Origin: Bacillus rhizoplanae
GTDB lineage: Bacteria; Bacillota; Bacilli; Bacillales; Bacillaceae_G
Length of the DNA: 64,000 nucleotides
Assembly: GCF_917563915.1 (NCBI RefSeq)
Contig: NZ_CAKJTI010000003.1
Coordinates: 186,001-250,000 of the forward strand
Direction: 5' to 3'
Of the stretch, positions 55,501-62,829 are shown piece by piece; positions within the stretch are counted from its first letter, which is position 1; every line of letters begins with the position of its first letter. A program made the translations under genes and the position numbers. The notes under the pieces were generated by a model. It saw only the letters and a list, made by a program, of their open reading frames with translations. It was not told the origin of the DNA and ran no database searches.

Positions 55501-56248
55501 AGAACTGCTTCATATGATCTCTTCGCATAGTGTGGTAACAGAAGAAATGGCATTGGAAAATGAAGTGAAAGAGCTTCTATATTATGTAAAACAGCGCTTA
55601 TTTTTACGATACAATGATGTGTTTACAGAATTTATTAATCCAGCTTCTTTACGAACACAAGGGAATGTGAAAGAAAAATTACAAGAGTGCATGATGGAGT
55701 TAATTGCCTTCTTACAACATGATTTATTGCAAGAAATGCGTGCAACGTCGCTGCGTCTTGAAAAATGGATGAATGAAACGATGAAACATGTGCAAGAAGA
55801 AGTAACGGTGCAATGTGCTACAAAGAATGAACAGCTCGTCATCCGTACAGATACAACATATGATTATCGCGTTCTTATGCATGAAAATCCATTTCCAAAT
55901 ATGGAAGCAAAACAATTTAAAAAAGCATTATCCCATTTTAAAAGTGAGAAAAGCTTCTTTGAAAAAAATGATAAAGCATTGATGCAAGAAGAAATGAAGC
56001 AAACGTTAGAACCATTTGTGGCAGATTACGTAATGGAAGAACAGCACCTATTTGTTAATCACTATAAACAAGAATGGCTTCATAGATGGCAACTTGTGAA
56101 AACAGTCATGATGCAAGACGCAGCGCAATACTATGAAAGTTTATTATTTGCGTTATTGGAAACAATTGATGTTTCTGCATACGAAAAGAGAAAAGAAGAA
56201 TTGGAAAAACAATTAATGAAAATAAAACATGAAGTAGAAGTTCTATAA
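52598..56248 (+). CDS. dynA: Dynamin-like GTPase DynA (two fused dynamin domains)
   Basis: A 1216-aa protein made of two bacterial dynamin-like units. P-loops are GHFSAGKST (~residue 50) and GAFSAGKSS (~629). G3 motifs are LVDTPGIDS and LVDTPGADS, and G4-like NQIDKH and INAADLA follow. Long coiled stalks separate the units. In B. subtilis DynA (YpbR) tethers and fuses membranes and helps to survive membrane damage, including phage attack. The TGACAAAAACAG start follows CACGAGGGG. No obvious break is seen across 3.6 kb. Confidence 0.93.
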   Translation: MTKTVQTNSLQKLVCFYEEWQKKGDIEHSEKLLEVIQKYKEEQLMIAFCGHFSAGKSTMMNYLYKDQLLPTSPIPTSANVVKIEKGHARVVVTLKSGQKYEYDGMYTAEELKQLCKNGDEVIGIHIYRSDAPLPEGVVLVDTPGIDSTDDAHQLATESTLHLADIIFYMMDYNHVQSEVNLQFVKELKQRNKTVYLVVNQIDKHKEHELSFSAYQQSVMQSFANWNVDVDGIFYTSLRLQQHSYNELEKLEGLLISIMKERGSYVKGGMEKEVSYLLQEHLSYLLTQYEKQLEPFREELASLLSYEEVTSILEELAEKEKEFYAKEDEVKNRFIIGLQNILDNAYLMPFEMRDLANQYLETKLTKFKVGLLFAKAKTDQEKQRRLQVFYESLQKTVEAQLDFHVKEYIVSFTKQEEIFTEELGKAVYDLNISFESSLLEEIIKQGAGFTGDYLLHYTADVANELKKRYFNAAQSVFAKALPILQERGKAELLSIDREQKQYEAVQHANDMKRQYMEQYDQYETYLHDVWNDCVSVPETMEIEDILQRTQRVTNAKFQLQEQEAVSTYTENQVASTGNVNIQRVLEHVKETEFVLKQLPALTHVYDEIVEKRTRIETKQFTVALFGAFSAGKSSFANALLGEKVLPVSPNPTTATINQILPVTDEKPHGTVVVQFKSETALFEDLKAVYKLFHRDITSLEEALLQIDDVLQYPAPSGRQKTTFSFLRAVQHGYAEVGHRLGEQSRVTLAEFADYVANEEKSCFVEYMELYYDCELTRQGIALVDTPGADSVNARHTDVAFQYIKNADAILFVTYYNHVFSRADREFLIQLGRVKDTFALDKMFFLINAADLAQSEEELHTVKGYISDQLLQYGIRNPRLFAISSLFALEEKQGKDISKETYGILKHSGLAPFEQAFTSFIMRDLMLVSVHSLYGALQNGYKLLTNMIESATQGNEEKEQKRKKYEAEREELLHMISSHSVVTEEMALENEVKELLYYVKQRLFLRYNDVFTEFINPASLRTQGNVKEKLQECMMELIAFLQHDLLQEMRATSLRLEKWMNETMKHVQEEVTVQCATKNEQLVIRTDTTYDYRVLMHENPFPNMEAKQFKKALSHFKSEKSFFEKNDKALMQEEMKQTLEPFVADYVMEEQHLFVNHYKQEWLHRWQLVKTVMMQDAAQYYESLLFALLETIDVSAYEKRKEELEKQLMKIKHEVEVL

Positions 56249-56251
56249 GTA

Positions 56252-56506
56252 TTAAGAGAAGAAGATACGTTCAATGCGTTTTTGTAGAACAGCATCTAAT
56301 GATTTTACAAATCCTGCAAATTCATCTGAGGAAACCATATGAGTTAAGACGAGACGTTTTCCATCTGGCGTTTCGCCGCATAAGACGAAGGAAGTGAATT
56401 CATATGGTTTTCCTTCTATCACTAACTTTGGATAGGAGTACGTGCCATTTTTCTTTTTCTTCTCATCGATGGAGATTATATTGCACTTCTTTTCATTGTT
56501 GTCCAT
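56252..56506 (-). CDS. Conserved hypothetical 84-aa protein
   Basis: Starts MDNNEKKCNIISID behind AAAGGAGGTCATCACT, which fixes the start; upstream extension is unlikely. The body YPKLVIEGKPYEFTSFVLCGE is beta-like and the end is helical. Convergent with dynA, three bases apart. Function unknown. Confidence 0.6.
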   Translation of the reverse strand: MDNNEKKCNIISIDEKKKKNGTYSYPKLVIEGKPYEFTSFVLCGETPDGKRLVLTHMVSSDEFAGFVKSLDAVLQKRIERIFFS

Positions 56507-56590
56507 AGTGATGACCTCCTTTGTATTACTTATGGAAGACAAGGGGTATTTAGAACAGGAGGAGATGAGAGAATTTTTAAGGAACAATTA

Positions 56591-57040
56591 ATTGTTGAGT
56601 GTATTTCTGAAGATAAGGCACCGATATCATTATTATTACTTGCTGATCCGAGCGAAAGGCAGTTACAGTCGTATCTTCAACGAGGAATGATTTATGTTGC
56701 TAAACGCGATGAACATGTGATAGGGACATACATATTATTGGAAACACGCCCTAATACGATGGAGATTATGAATATTGCAGTTTGTGAACAAGAACAGGGT
56801 AAAGGCATCGGGAAGCAGTTATTGCAGCATGCGATCGCAACTGCAAAGGAACAAAGCATGCGCACACTTGAAATTGGGACAGGTAATTCGAGTATCTCGC
56901 AGCTTGCCTTATATCAAAAATGTGGATTTCGTATTTTTTCTATTGATTTTGAGTACTTTTCGAAGCATTATGAAGAAGAGATTATAGAAAATGGCATTGT
57001 ATGCCGGGATATGATTCGGCTTACGATGGACTTATACTAG
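56591..57040 (+). CDS. GNAT family N-acetyltransferase
   Basis: Acetyl-CoA-dependent transferase of unknown substrate. The acetyl-CoA loop is EQEQGKGIGKQLL (Q/R-x2-G-x-G/A), preceded by the strand MEIMNIAVCE and followed by GNSSISQLALYQKCGFR. From ATG 56687 the protein would be 117 aa and lack its first strand and helix. The frame continues upstream (IVECISEDKAPISLLLLADP) to an ATT at 56591 behind AAGGAACAA, which gives 149 aa, the normal GNAT size. ATT initiation is rare, so the start is uncertain. Confidence 0.75.
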   Translation: MVECISEDKAPISLLLLADPSERQLQSYLQRGMIYVAKRDEHVIGTYILLETRPNTMEIMNIAVCEQEQGKGIGKQLLQHAIATAKEQSMRTLEIGTGNSSISQLALYQKCGFRIFSIDFEYFSKHYEEEIIENGIVCRDMIRLTMDLY

Positions 57041-57052
57041 GGGGAAGAGAAC

Positions 57053-57325
57053 ATGGAAGTACATGCAGCAATTACAGCACATTCTCGTAAACAAAATGAA
57101 GTGGTGAAAGCATTTCTGCAATTAGAGGCGCAACGTGAAGCAGCAATTGAAGCGGCAGTATCGCTTGCATCAAATGGGAAGCCTTTCTCTGTTGATGTAA
57201 TTAATATGGTAACAAAACAAATTAATGGGCTTGCGAAAAACGGTATTGCACCGCAACGTAAGATTGTGACAGAAGAAATGGTGATGGAGTACGTAGGACG
57301 TTTACAAGAGAAAGAAGGTCGTTAA
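57053..57325 (+). CDS. ypbS: YpbS family protein (DUF2533)
   Basis: A 90-aa helical protein (MEVHAAITAHSRKQNEVVKAF). It contains the family-like NGKPFSVDVINMVTKQINGL and ends EYVGRLQEKEGR. It sits 12 bases after the acetyltransferase with GGGGGAAGAGAAC upstream and two bases before the sulfurtransferase. Function unknown. Confidence 0.8.
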   Translation: MEVHAAITAHSRKQNEVVKAFLQLEAQREAAIEAAVSLASNGKPFSVDVINMVTKQINGLAKNGIAPQRKIVTEEMVMEYVGRLQEKEGR

Positions 57326-57327
57326 GT

Positions 57328-58155
57328 ATGATCGTTACAGTCGAATGGTTACATGAACATATACAAGATGAGCATGTTCGTATTATCGATTGTCGTTTTG
57401 ACTTAGCAAATCCGAATTGGGGAAGAGAGCAGTATAATGAGGCACATATTTCAGGTGCGCTCTATTTTGATTTAGATAAAGATTTATCAAGTCCGGTTAC
57501 ACAACATGGCGGACGTCACCCGCTTCCAAATATAGAAGCGTTTGTACAAAAACTTTCACAAGCTGGGATTGATGAACATACAACAGTTGTGGCATATGAT
57601 AGTCAAGGAGGAGCAATGGCCTCTCGTCTCTGGTGGCTCTTAACGTACCTTGGACATGACAAAGTATATGTGTTAAATGGTGGCTTCCCAGCATGGAAGG
57701 AGCAAAGGGTCGAAGTAACGAATGATATACCAGTCTTTGAACCTAAGACGTTTGTTCCAACTCTGCAGCATGATATTGTCGTAACAATGGAAGAATTACA
57801 AGAGAAAATTAATAAACAGGCAAATATAACACTTATTGATTCGCGAGAACCAAAGCGCTATGCAGGATTAGAAGAACCAGTTGATAAAGTAGCCGGCCAC
57901 ATTCCGACTGCACAAAATTATTTTTGGAAAGATGGCGTAACTGATTTTGGTGCTTTTAAGGGGCAGGACGCACAAGAAAAGCGCTTTATCCATCTTGATA
58001 AAAAGAAAGAAACGATTGTGTATTGCGGATCAGGTGTAACGGCATGTCCGAACGTATTAGCGTTAAAAATGGCTGGTTTTACAAATGTAAAATTATATGC
58101 GGGCAGCTGGAGTGATTGGATTTCTTATCCTGAAAATCCAATTGTGAAAGAATAA
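57328..58155 (+). CDS. Sulfurtransferase with two rhodanese domains
   Basis: Thiosulfate or 3-mercaptopyruvate sulfurtransferase, 275 aa. The first rhodanese domain (residues ~1-130) is non-catalytic (VVAYDSQGGAMASRLWWLL lacks the Cys). The second (~150-275) has the active-site loop YCGSGVTACPN, where Cys carries the persulfide; CGSGVTA is the thiosulfate-type loop. Also present are GHIPTAQNYFW and LYAGSWSDWI. Translationally close to ypbS. Confidence 0.88.
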   Translation: MIVTVEWLHEHIQDEHVRIIDCRFDLANPNWGREQYNEAHISGALYFDLDKDLSSPVTQHGGRHPLPNIEAFVQKLSQAGIDEHTTVVAYDSQGGAMASRLWWLLTYLGHDKVYVLNGGFPAWKEQRVEVTNDIPVFEPKTFVPTLQHDIVVTMEELQEKINKQANITLIDSREPKRYAGLEEPVDKVAGHIPTAQNYFWKDGVTDFGAFKGQDAQEKRFIHLDKKKETIVYCGSGVTACPNVLALKMAGFTNVKLYAGSWSDWISYPENPIVKE

Positions 58156-58231
58156 CAGTAGCCTATTGCACCTCAAAAAATTTTGTATTACAATAGGATC
58201 ACAAGCAAGAAATACTTTCATAACAATATAT

Positions 58232-58260
58232 TTTACACATTGCGAACAATGTGATAAGAT
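58232..58260 (+). promoter_or_regulatory. Promoter of the tandem 6S-like RNAs
   Basis: TTTACA, a 17-base spacer and TAAGAT, with a start expected near 58267. Confidence 0.65.
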
Positions 58261-58266
58261 AACGAC

Positions 58267-58465
58267 AAATAAATAAAACATCCTGCGGTGTGCGTAACTT
58301 ATTTATGTCTAAAACCGATGTTAGTTTTACGGAAGTTCGATATTTAGAGGCCAACATCAAGCCTTTCTTTGAGAAGGAAGATGAAAGGTAACTGTGAGAA
58401 CATCCACCTGCGAGTAGCGGGTTTTTGGACATTTACGAGGGACGGCACGTGCGGGGGTTCTATTT
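58267..58465 (+). ncRNA. 6S-like RNA, copy 1
   Basis: A structured RNA of about 190 nt with no coding potential. The closing stem pairs CCTGCGGTGTGC (58282-58293) with GCACGTGCGGG near 58446-58456. An internal hairpin CACCTGCGAGTAGCGGG lies near the 3' side. The closing stem and the long internally open duplex fit Firmicute 6S RNA, which binds sigma A polymerase. The call is from remembered features. Confidence 0.6.
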
Positions 58466-58486
58466 ATCCTTATGATTAATAATAAA

Positions 58487-58668
58487 TGCCTACGATGTAC
58501 GTAGCTTGTGTATGTCTTAAACCAATGAGAGTAATACGGAAGTTCAATATTGAAATGTGGCCATCATGCCATCTTTTTAAGAAGGAAGATGAAAGCATTT
58601 TTGAGAGCATCCACCTGCGAGAGCGGGTTTATGGACATCTAGAAGAGAACGGCATATGTGGGACTATA
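58487..58668 (+). ncRNA. 6S-like RNA, copy 2
   Basis: Diverged tandem copy of the preceding RNA. Shared blocks include TATGTCT(T)AAACC, TACGGAAGTTC-ATATT, GAAGGAAGATGAAAG, GAGCATCCACCTGCGAG-GCGGGTT and ATGGACAT. The closing stem has changed on both sides (CCTACG with TGTGGG), a compensatory pattern that supports a conserved fold. No good separate promoter is seen before it. Confidence 0.6.
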
Positions 58669-58672
58669 TAAA

Positions 58673-58704
58673 AAACTTACGTTTTATACGTAAGTTTTTT
58701 TGTT
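58673..58704 (+). terminator. Terminator after the 6S-like pair
   Basis: AAACTTACG and CGTAAGTTT pair over TTTTATA, with seven or more T. Confidence 0.85.
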
Positions 58705-58777
58705 TTGAGAAGCCTTTTTGTCAGCACGCTGGAAATCATTTAAGTTTCGTTGTGTGGAAACAATAAAAAATATTAGA

Positions 58778-58875
58778 GATAAAATGAACCCCCTACTGAT
58801 GAGAGCTTTACTTTATCATATCTGGCGATTCATCCCCCACCTCAAGCGCGAAGCGGTAGGTGGGGGAGTTCAATG
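58778..58875 (+). repeat. bcr-like hairpin repeat
   Basis: AGAGCTTTACTTTAT is followed by GGCGATTCATCCCCCACCTC, a loop and GGTAGGTGGGGGAGTTCAATG, a strong hairpin near CTTTAT, like the other repeats. It lies at the 3' end of the minus-strand gene and may serve as its terminator. Confidence 0.4.
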
Positions 58876-59325
58876 TTATCTGCATTCACCTGTAAATTCT
58901 CCATAATAAACATAGCACTTTCGGTCTTCATCAATCTCCCTTGAGTCTAAGGTGAATTCCATTAATATTCCATCCCTTTGAACGTACAAAATATCTGAAT
59001 GTAGATACGTTAAGATTTCCTCATGATTCCATACATCTTTACTTTCTATCAAAATCGAATTTGCTCCTTGTAGTTCTCTAATCTCAAAACCTATATGGGA
59101 ATATGTGGTTTCTGGAGAATCATCGAAGAATTTTTCTCTTTTGACATATAATACTGCAGTTCCGTCAGGATCCATTGCGGTCGCTGTTACGACATACGTA
59201 CCTCCTTCTTTAATGAAATACTCACAAGTCATCCTTGCGACGGTTTCAGAGATAGGAATATCCGCATAGTTCCATAAGGCAGGATATTGTTTAGCTTCAT
59301 CATTGAGTCGATATTCTAACCGCAA
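58876..59325 (-). CDS. Hypothetical 149-aa protein
   Basis: TTG start behind GGAAGAGGG. A beta-rich, acidic protein (EGGTYVVTATAMDPDGTAVLYVKRE, then WNHEEILTYLHSDILYV). No signal or membrane segment. It is divergent from the lipoprotein operon that follows, and the two may share control. Function unknown. Confidence 0.55.
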   Translation of the reverse strand: MRLEYRLNDEAKQYPALWNYADIPISETVARMTCEYFIKEGGTYVVTATAMDPDGTAVLYVKREKFFDDSPETTYSHIGFEIRELQGANSILIESKDVWNHEEILTYLHSDILYVQRDGILMEFTLDSREIDEDRKCYVYYGEFTGECR

Positions 59326-59407
59326 TCGTAATCCCTCTTCCTTTTTCTTCTAATTTATCATGAATTCTTTTATAATAAAAATATAATATATAAAGGGGTG
59401 TGGGAAG

Positions 59408-59719
59408 GTGACAAAAACCAAATGGTTAGTAACAGGTGTTCTTACATCTTTAATGACCGGCACTTTAGCTGGCTGTACAAAAGATCTCCCTCCAAAACCA
59501 AATGATAAGAGCTGTTCCGATTGGGATTGGGATGATGAACTTGGCGTGTGGCGATGTGATGACAATCATTCAAGTTATCATGGGCATTATTATTACGGTG
59601 GTAAATATTATCAAAATAAATCAACTTTCAAAAATTCATCTGAATTTAAGTCCTATCAAGCTTCGTCTAATTTTAAAGGAGGAATTGGAAGCGGTTCAAA
59701 GGGCGGATTCGGAGGTTAA
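59408..59719 (+). CDS. Small lipoprotein of the glutathionylspermidine-synthase-like operon
   Basis: GTG start after AAAGGGGTGTGGGAAG. The N-terminal signal ends in a lipobox (LMTGTLAGCTKD), so Cys22 should be lipidated. The mature part is rich in Trp, Asp, His and Tyr (DWDWDDELGVWRCDD, HYYYGGKYY) and ends in a Gly/Ser tail, like the small secreted partners (DUF1190/YgiB type) found in such operons. The next gene starts three bases after its stop. Confidence 0.65.
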   Translation: MTKTKWLVTGVLTSLMTGTLAGCTKDLPPKPNDKSCSDWDWDDELGVWRCDDNHSSYHGHYYYGGKYYQNKSTFKNSSEFKSYQASSNFKGGIGSGSKGGFGG

Positions 59720-59722
59720 GTC

Positions 59723-60955
59723 ATGTCGTTTTACATAAAGGAACGAAGTCAATTTTATTCGAGGTTCCCACACTTTTGGTCTGACTTATACGGGAGTGAG
59801 TATAGCCTTTTTCATGTTTTTGAAATAACAGAACAAACTATGAGGCATTTGCAATTAGCAACAGAACGAATGGGAAAAGTATTTTTTAAGACTGCTAGCC
59901 TTCTTCGGAACTTATCGGATGCTCAGCTTCTTGAACTTGGTTTTCCATCTTCAAGTCTGCCTTTTATCAGAATGAAATCTCTGTTTCCTGAATCTATTAT
60001 TTCACGGTTTGATTTTACTTTGACGAATGGTGATATCAAAATGCTTGAGTTTAATAGTGATACCCCTACTTTTATCATGGAATGCTTTCAAATGAATGGA
60101 CAGGTATGCAAAGAATTAGACTATCATGACCCAAACGAGAATCAGGAACGTCTTCTTTCTTCTGGTATCACAAAAGCTGTAATGGAGGCTGCTAAAGGAA
60201 TAGAAATGCCAAACGTTGTCTTCACAGCCCATCATGAACATATAGAAGATTGGAATACTACTGCGTATTTGAGTCAGCTATGTCAGGTTAAAAACAAAAC
60301 GGTGTCAATGTCAGAACTCAGAATTACTGACGATGCTTTGGTCGACAGAGACGGTGTGCCTATTGATATTTTGTATCGTCAAACATATCCTATTGAAGAT
60401 TTGGTTGAGGACCGGGATCCTAATACCGGTGATTTTGTGGGGATTGAGTTACTGCAACTTGTAAAGGAAGGAAAGCTCTTTATTATAAATCCTGTTTCAT
60501 CCTTTCTACTTCAGCCGAAATCGATTCAATGCCTGATTTGGGGATTAGCTGAGATAGGCGTTTTTTATACAAATGAGGAACGACAATGGATTAAGGAATA
60601 TATGCTTCCTACTTACTTAGAACCAGATTTATTTTTAGGAAAAAGTTCTTTTGTTCAAAAACCTTCGTTCGGTAGAGAGGGTAACACGGTTATAATTCGT
60701 GACAAAGACACGAATATTGTGATTCAAAATTCATATCAAACGTATAAAAAAGAACTTCCTGTATTTCAAAAGTATATAAAGCTTCCGGTTGTTTCCCTTG
60801 AGACTGAAAAAGGGAACGAGGAGTTGTCGTATGTGTTTGGATCGTTTTTAATTGCTGGAAAACCAAGTAGTATTGGTATACGGGCCGGTGGAAAAATTAC
60901 GGGGAATGAATCTTATTATTTACCTGTAGGGATAAAAAAGGGGGATTATAAATGA
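59723..60955 (+). CDS. Glutathionylspermidine synthase-like ATP-grasp protein
   Basis: A 410-aa ATP-grasp ligase resembling the synthetase half of Gsp and E. coli YjfC/YgiC. Visible marks are FDFTLTNGDIKMLEFNSDTP (metal- and substrate-binding strand), LFIINPVSSFLLQPKS, and KSSFVQKPSFGREGNTV (ATP-grasp Lys and loop). The last strand is FGSFLIAGKPSSIGIRAGG. It forms an amide bond to an unknown amine or peptide; the true substrate in bacteria of this type is not settled. Its stop overlaps the DUF350 start. Confidence 0.82.
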   Translation: MSFYIKERSQFYSRFPHFWSDLYGSEYSLFHVFEITEQTMRHLQLATERMGKVFFKTASLLRNLSDAQLLELGFPSSSLPFIRMKSLFPESIISRFDFTLTNGDIKMLEFNSDTPTFIMECFQMNGQVCKELDYHDPNENQERLLSSGITKAVMEAAKGIEMPNVVFTAHHEHIEDWNTTAYLSQLCQVKNKTVSMSELRITDDALVDRDGVPIDILYRQTYPIEDLVEDRDPNTGDFVGIELLQLVKEGKLFIINPVSSFLLQPKSIQCLIWGLAEIGVFYTNEERQWIKEYMLPTYLEPDLFLGKSSFVQKPSFGREGNTVIIRDKDTNIVIQNSYQTYKKELPVFQKYIKLPVVSLETEKGNEELSYVFGSFLIAGKPSSIGIRAGGKITGNESYYLPVGIKKGDYK

Positions 60956-61338
60956 TGAACTTTTTACTTTATTTAGTGGTTTCACTCGGCCTTTTATGTA
61001 TTGGTCTTTTTCTTATGGAATTGACAACAAAAGTGAAGGAATTTTCGTTAATGGCTAAAGGAAATAGAGCAGCAAGCTATGCACTTGGAGGGAGACTTCT
61101 TGGTCTTGCCATCGTCTTGTATTCGACTGCTGCCCATTCTATTTCACTTATGGATATGGTTTTATGGGGAGCGGTTGGGATTTTAGCGCAGATTGTTGTA
61201 TTTTATTTAGCCGAATGGTGCACACCGCGTTTTAATATCAATCAAAGCATTGAAGAAGATAACCAGGCCGTCGGACTTTTCCTGATGTTTTTATCAATTT
61301 CCATCGGAATTGTGATTGCTGGGTGTTTAACATATTGA
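60952..61338 (+). CDS. DUF350 family membrane protein
   Basis: A 128-aa protein with four membrane helices (FLLYLVVSLGLLCIGLFLMEL, LGLAIVLYSTAAHS, AVGILAQIVVFYLAEW, LFLMFLSISIGIVIAGC). DUF350 proteins regularly accompany glutathionylspermidine-synthase-like genes. The ATGA overlap with the upstream stop indicates coupled translation. Confidence 0.82.
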   Translation: MMNFLLYLVVSLGLLCIGLFLMELTTKVKEFSLMAKGNRAASYALGGRLLGLAIVLYSTAAHSISLMDMVLWGAVGILAQIVVFYLAEWCTPRFNINQSIEEDNQAVGLFLMFLSISIGIVIAGCLTY

Positions 61339-61374
61339 AAAACCTCACGTTTTATACGTAAGGTTTTTATTTTT
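61339..61374 (+). terminator. Terminator of the DUF350 operon
   Basis: AAAACCTCACG and CGTAAGGTTTTT pair (one G-T) over TTTTATA. Confidence 0.8.
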
Positions 61375-61518
61375 CATTTGTTAATCCTTCTGATACGTAA
61401 TCAATAAGTTTGTCCATTTGATTTATTTTGTAGGAAATACTTGTTGTAATAAGGAAAAGTTTGAATTCAAAGTGTTGACATCTATTTTAAATAGGAGTAA
61501 CATTTTCTATGTAATTAA

Positions 61519-61686
61519 ATATGTCTCTGTTAGGTGAGGCTCCTGTATAGAGAGATGCTACTGCCCAAAAATGTCGAGAGACGCCAATGGGTCAACAGGA
61601 ATGATCGAATTAAGGTCTTTCTTAATGTAGCTGGTGAAGAACCTATGCTATACAGTGCTAAAGCTCGGCGAGGGAGAGGTGCGATT
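61519..61686 (+). promoter_or_regulatory. M-box (ykoK) Mg2+ riboswitch
   Basis: The conserved M-box blocks are in order: GTTAGGTGAGGCTCCTGTAT, GCTACTGCCCAAAAATGTC, GACGCCAATGGGTCAACAG, AATGTAGCTGG, CCTATGCTATACAGTGCTAAAGCTC. It senses Mg2+ and normally turns off Mg2+ transporter genes. A hairpin (AAGCTAC/GTAGCTT, 61697-61718) and a strong terminator (61748) follow. Confidence 0.95.
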
Positions 61687-61747
61687 TTTTTAATATAAGC
61701 TACTATAAAATGTAGCTTCATTAAACTTCGCTTATTTGTGTATGTTC

Positions 61748-61783
61748 AGACCTTTACTCGTTTCCGGGTAAAGGTCTTTTTAG
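61748..61783 (+). terminator. Terminator between M-box and leader ORF
   Basis: AGACCTTTACTCG and CGGGTAAAGGTCT pair and end in TTTTTAG. Read-through should depend on the riboswitch state. Confidence 0.8.
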
Positions 61784-61845
61784 TAAGGTTGTATTTTGTA
61801 CAAATATACATAACTAAAAATAAGTTTATGAGGAGGTGAGGAGCA

Positions 61846-61950
61846 ATGTCAGCTTCGGACTCGGTTCCGTTACCCATATATTTCAAAAAAAGAATACGTC
61901 ATGTAGGTAGGAAGCGAATTGTTCCTCCCTCTATATCTGTAAATAGATAA
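61846..61950 (+). CDS. 34-aa leader peptide between M-box and mgtA-like gene
   Basis: ATG at 61846 behind GAGGAGGTGAGGAG encodes MSASDSVPLPIYFKK and then a basic stretch (RIRHVGRKRIVPPSISVNR). Its position between an Mg2+ riboswitch and the transporter-like gene recalls leader ORFs of enteric mgtA, which are also rich in Pro and basic residues. That function is only analogy. Confidence 0.5.
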   Translation: MSASDSVPLPIYFKKRIRHVGRKRIVPPSISVNR

Positions 61951-62000
61951 GTCGAGAAACAATGAGTTTCTTCCTGCGTGCGCGAAGGAGGAGACGGACG

Positions 62001-62711
62001 ATGTTATATGTAAATAAACGAGATGAAATTATAGGCAACATGAATCATAAAGGGCAAGAAGTTTTACAGAAAAACAATGAAATGTTAGTGGAAGTTGCGA
62101 TTCGAGATGTGAAATCTGTATATGCTTATTTTAAAACAACAAGAAATGGTCTTTCCGTTAAAGAAGCAAAAAAACGTATCGCACAATATGGGAAAAATGA
62201 ACGATATGCGAATAAAAAAATTATGCTGGCTTATATTATGATGAAGTTGATTGAAAAAGTAAGTCTGTTTGAAAAGGAAACGAATCAAACAAGTGCAACA
62301 ACATCAAAAACGGTTGCTGTTTTAAGAGTAGTAAATGATAAAGCAAATGGAGTAGATACAAATTCTGAAATGATGAATATTCCTGTAGAAGAATTGGTTC
62401 CAGGTGATGTAATTTGTCTTTCAGCAGGTGATACTGTACCAGCTGATGCCCGCATTATTTACGCAAAAGATTTATTAGTAGATGAATCTCCTTTAACAGG
62501 AAAGGAAATGCTTGTAGAAAAATATGAAAGTTGTTATCATATCGAAAAAAAGCGATTTATGCCGTTAAAACGCATAAAAGATTACAATCCACTTTATCTT
62601 GAAAATTTATGCTATAAAAGCACCCATATTGTTAATGGAACAGCAAAGGCAGTTGTTGTTTCAACTGGAAATAATACGTACGTGGAACTATTACATCAAT
62701 ATTGTAAGTAA
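62001..62711 (+). CDS. Membrane-less fragment of an MgtA-type P-type ATPase
   Basis: A 236-aa protein. Residues ~35-80 match the cation-ATPase N-terminal domain (YFKTTRNGLSVKEAKKRIAQYG) and ~120-175 the actuator domain (EELVPGDVICLSAGDTVPADARI). The TGES loop is altered to LTGKEM. No membrane helices, no DKTGT phosphorylation site and no nucleotide-binding domain are encoded. AAGGAGGAGACGGACG sets ATG at 62001; a further in-frame ATG at 61962 adds an Arg-rich start. Either a decayed transporter or a retained regulatory fragment. Confidence 0.7.
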   Translation: MLYVNKRDEIIGNMNHKGQEVLQKNNEMLVEVAIRDVKSVYAYFKTTRNGLSVKEAKKRIAQYGKNERYANKKIMLAYIMMKLIEKVSLFEKETNQTSATTSKTVAVLRVVNDKANGVDTNSEMMNIPVEELVPGDVICLSAGDTVPADARIIYAKDLLVDESPLTGKEMLVEKYESCYHIEKKRFMPLKRIKDYNPLYLENLCYKSTHIVNGTAKAVVVSTGNNTYVELLHQYCK

Positions 62712-62777
62712 TCTTTATGGATGCTAAATGGAGTAAATCATTGTATAATAAAAAGTACAATCATTATTGATTATTTA

Positions 62778-62811
62778 TAACCTTGCGTAATGACGTGAGG
62801 TTTTTATTTTT
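62778..62811 (+). terminator. Terminator after the ATPase fragment
   Basis: AACCTTGCGT and ACGTGAGGTT pair over AATG, followed by TTTATTTTT. Confidence 0.8.
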
Positions 62812-62829
62812 GTCATTAGGAGAGGAATT

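Noticed and set aside
58718-58906. 62-codon frame after the 6S-like RNAs
   Set aside because: No Shine-Dalgarno, crosses a hairpin repeat, and the product is not protein-like.
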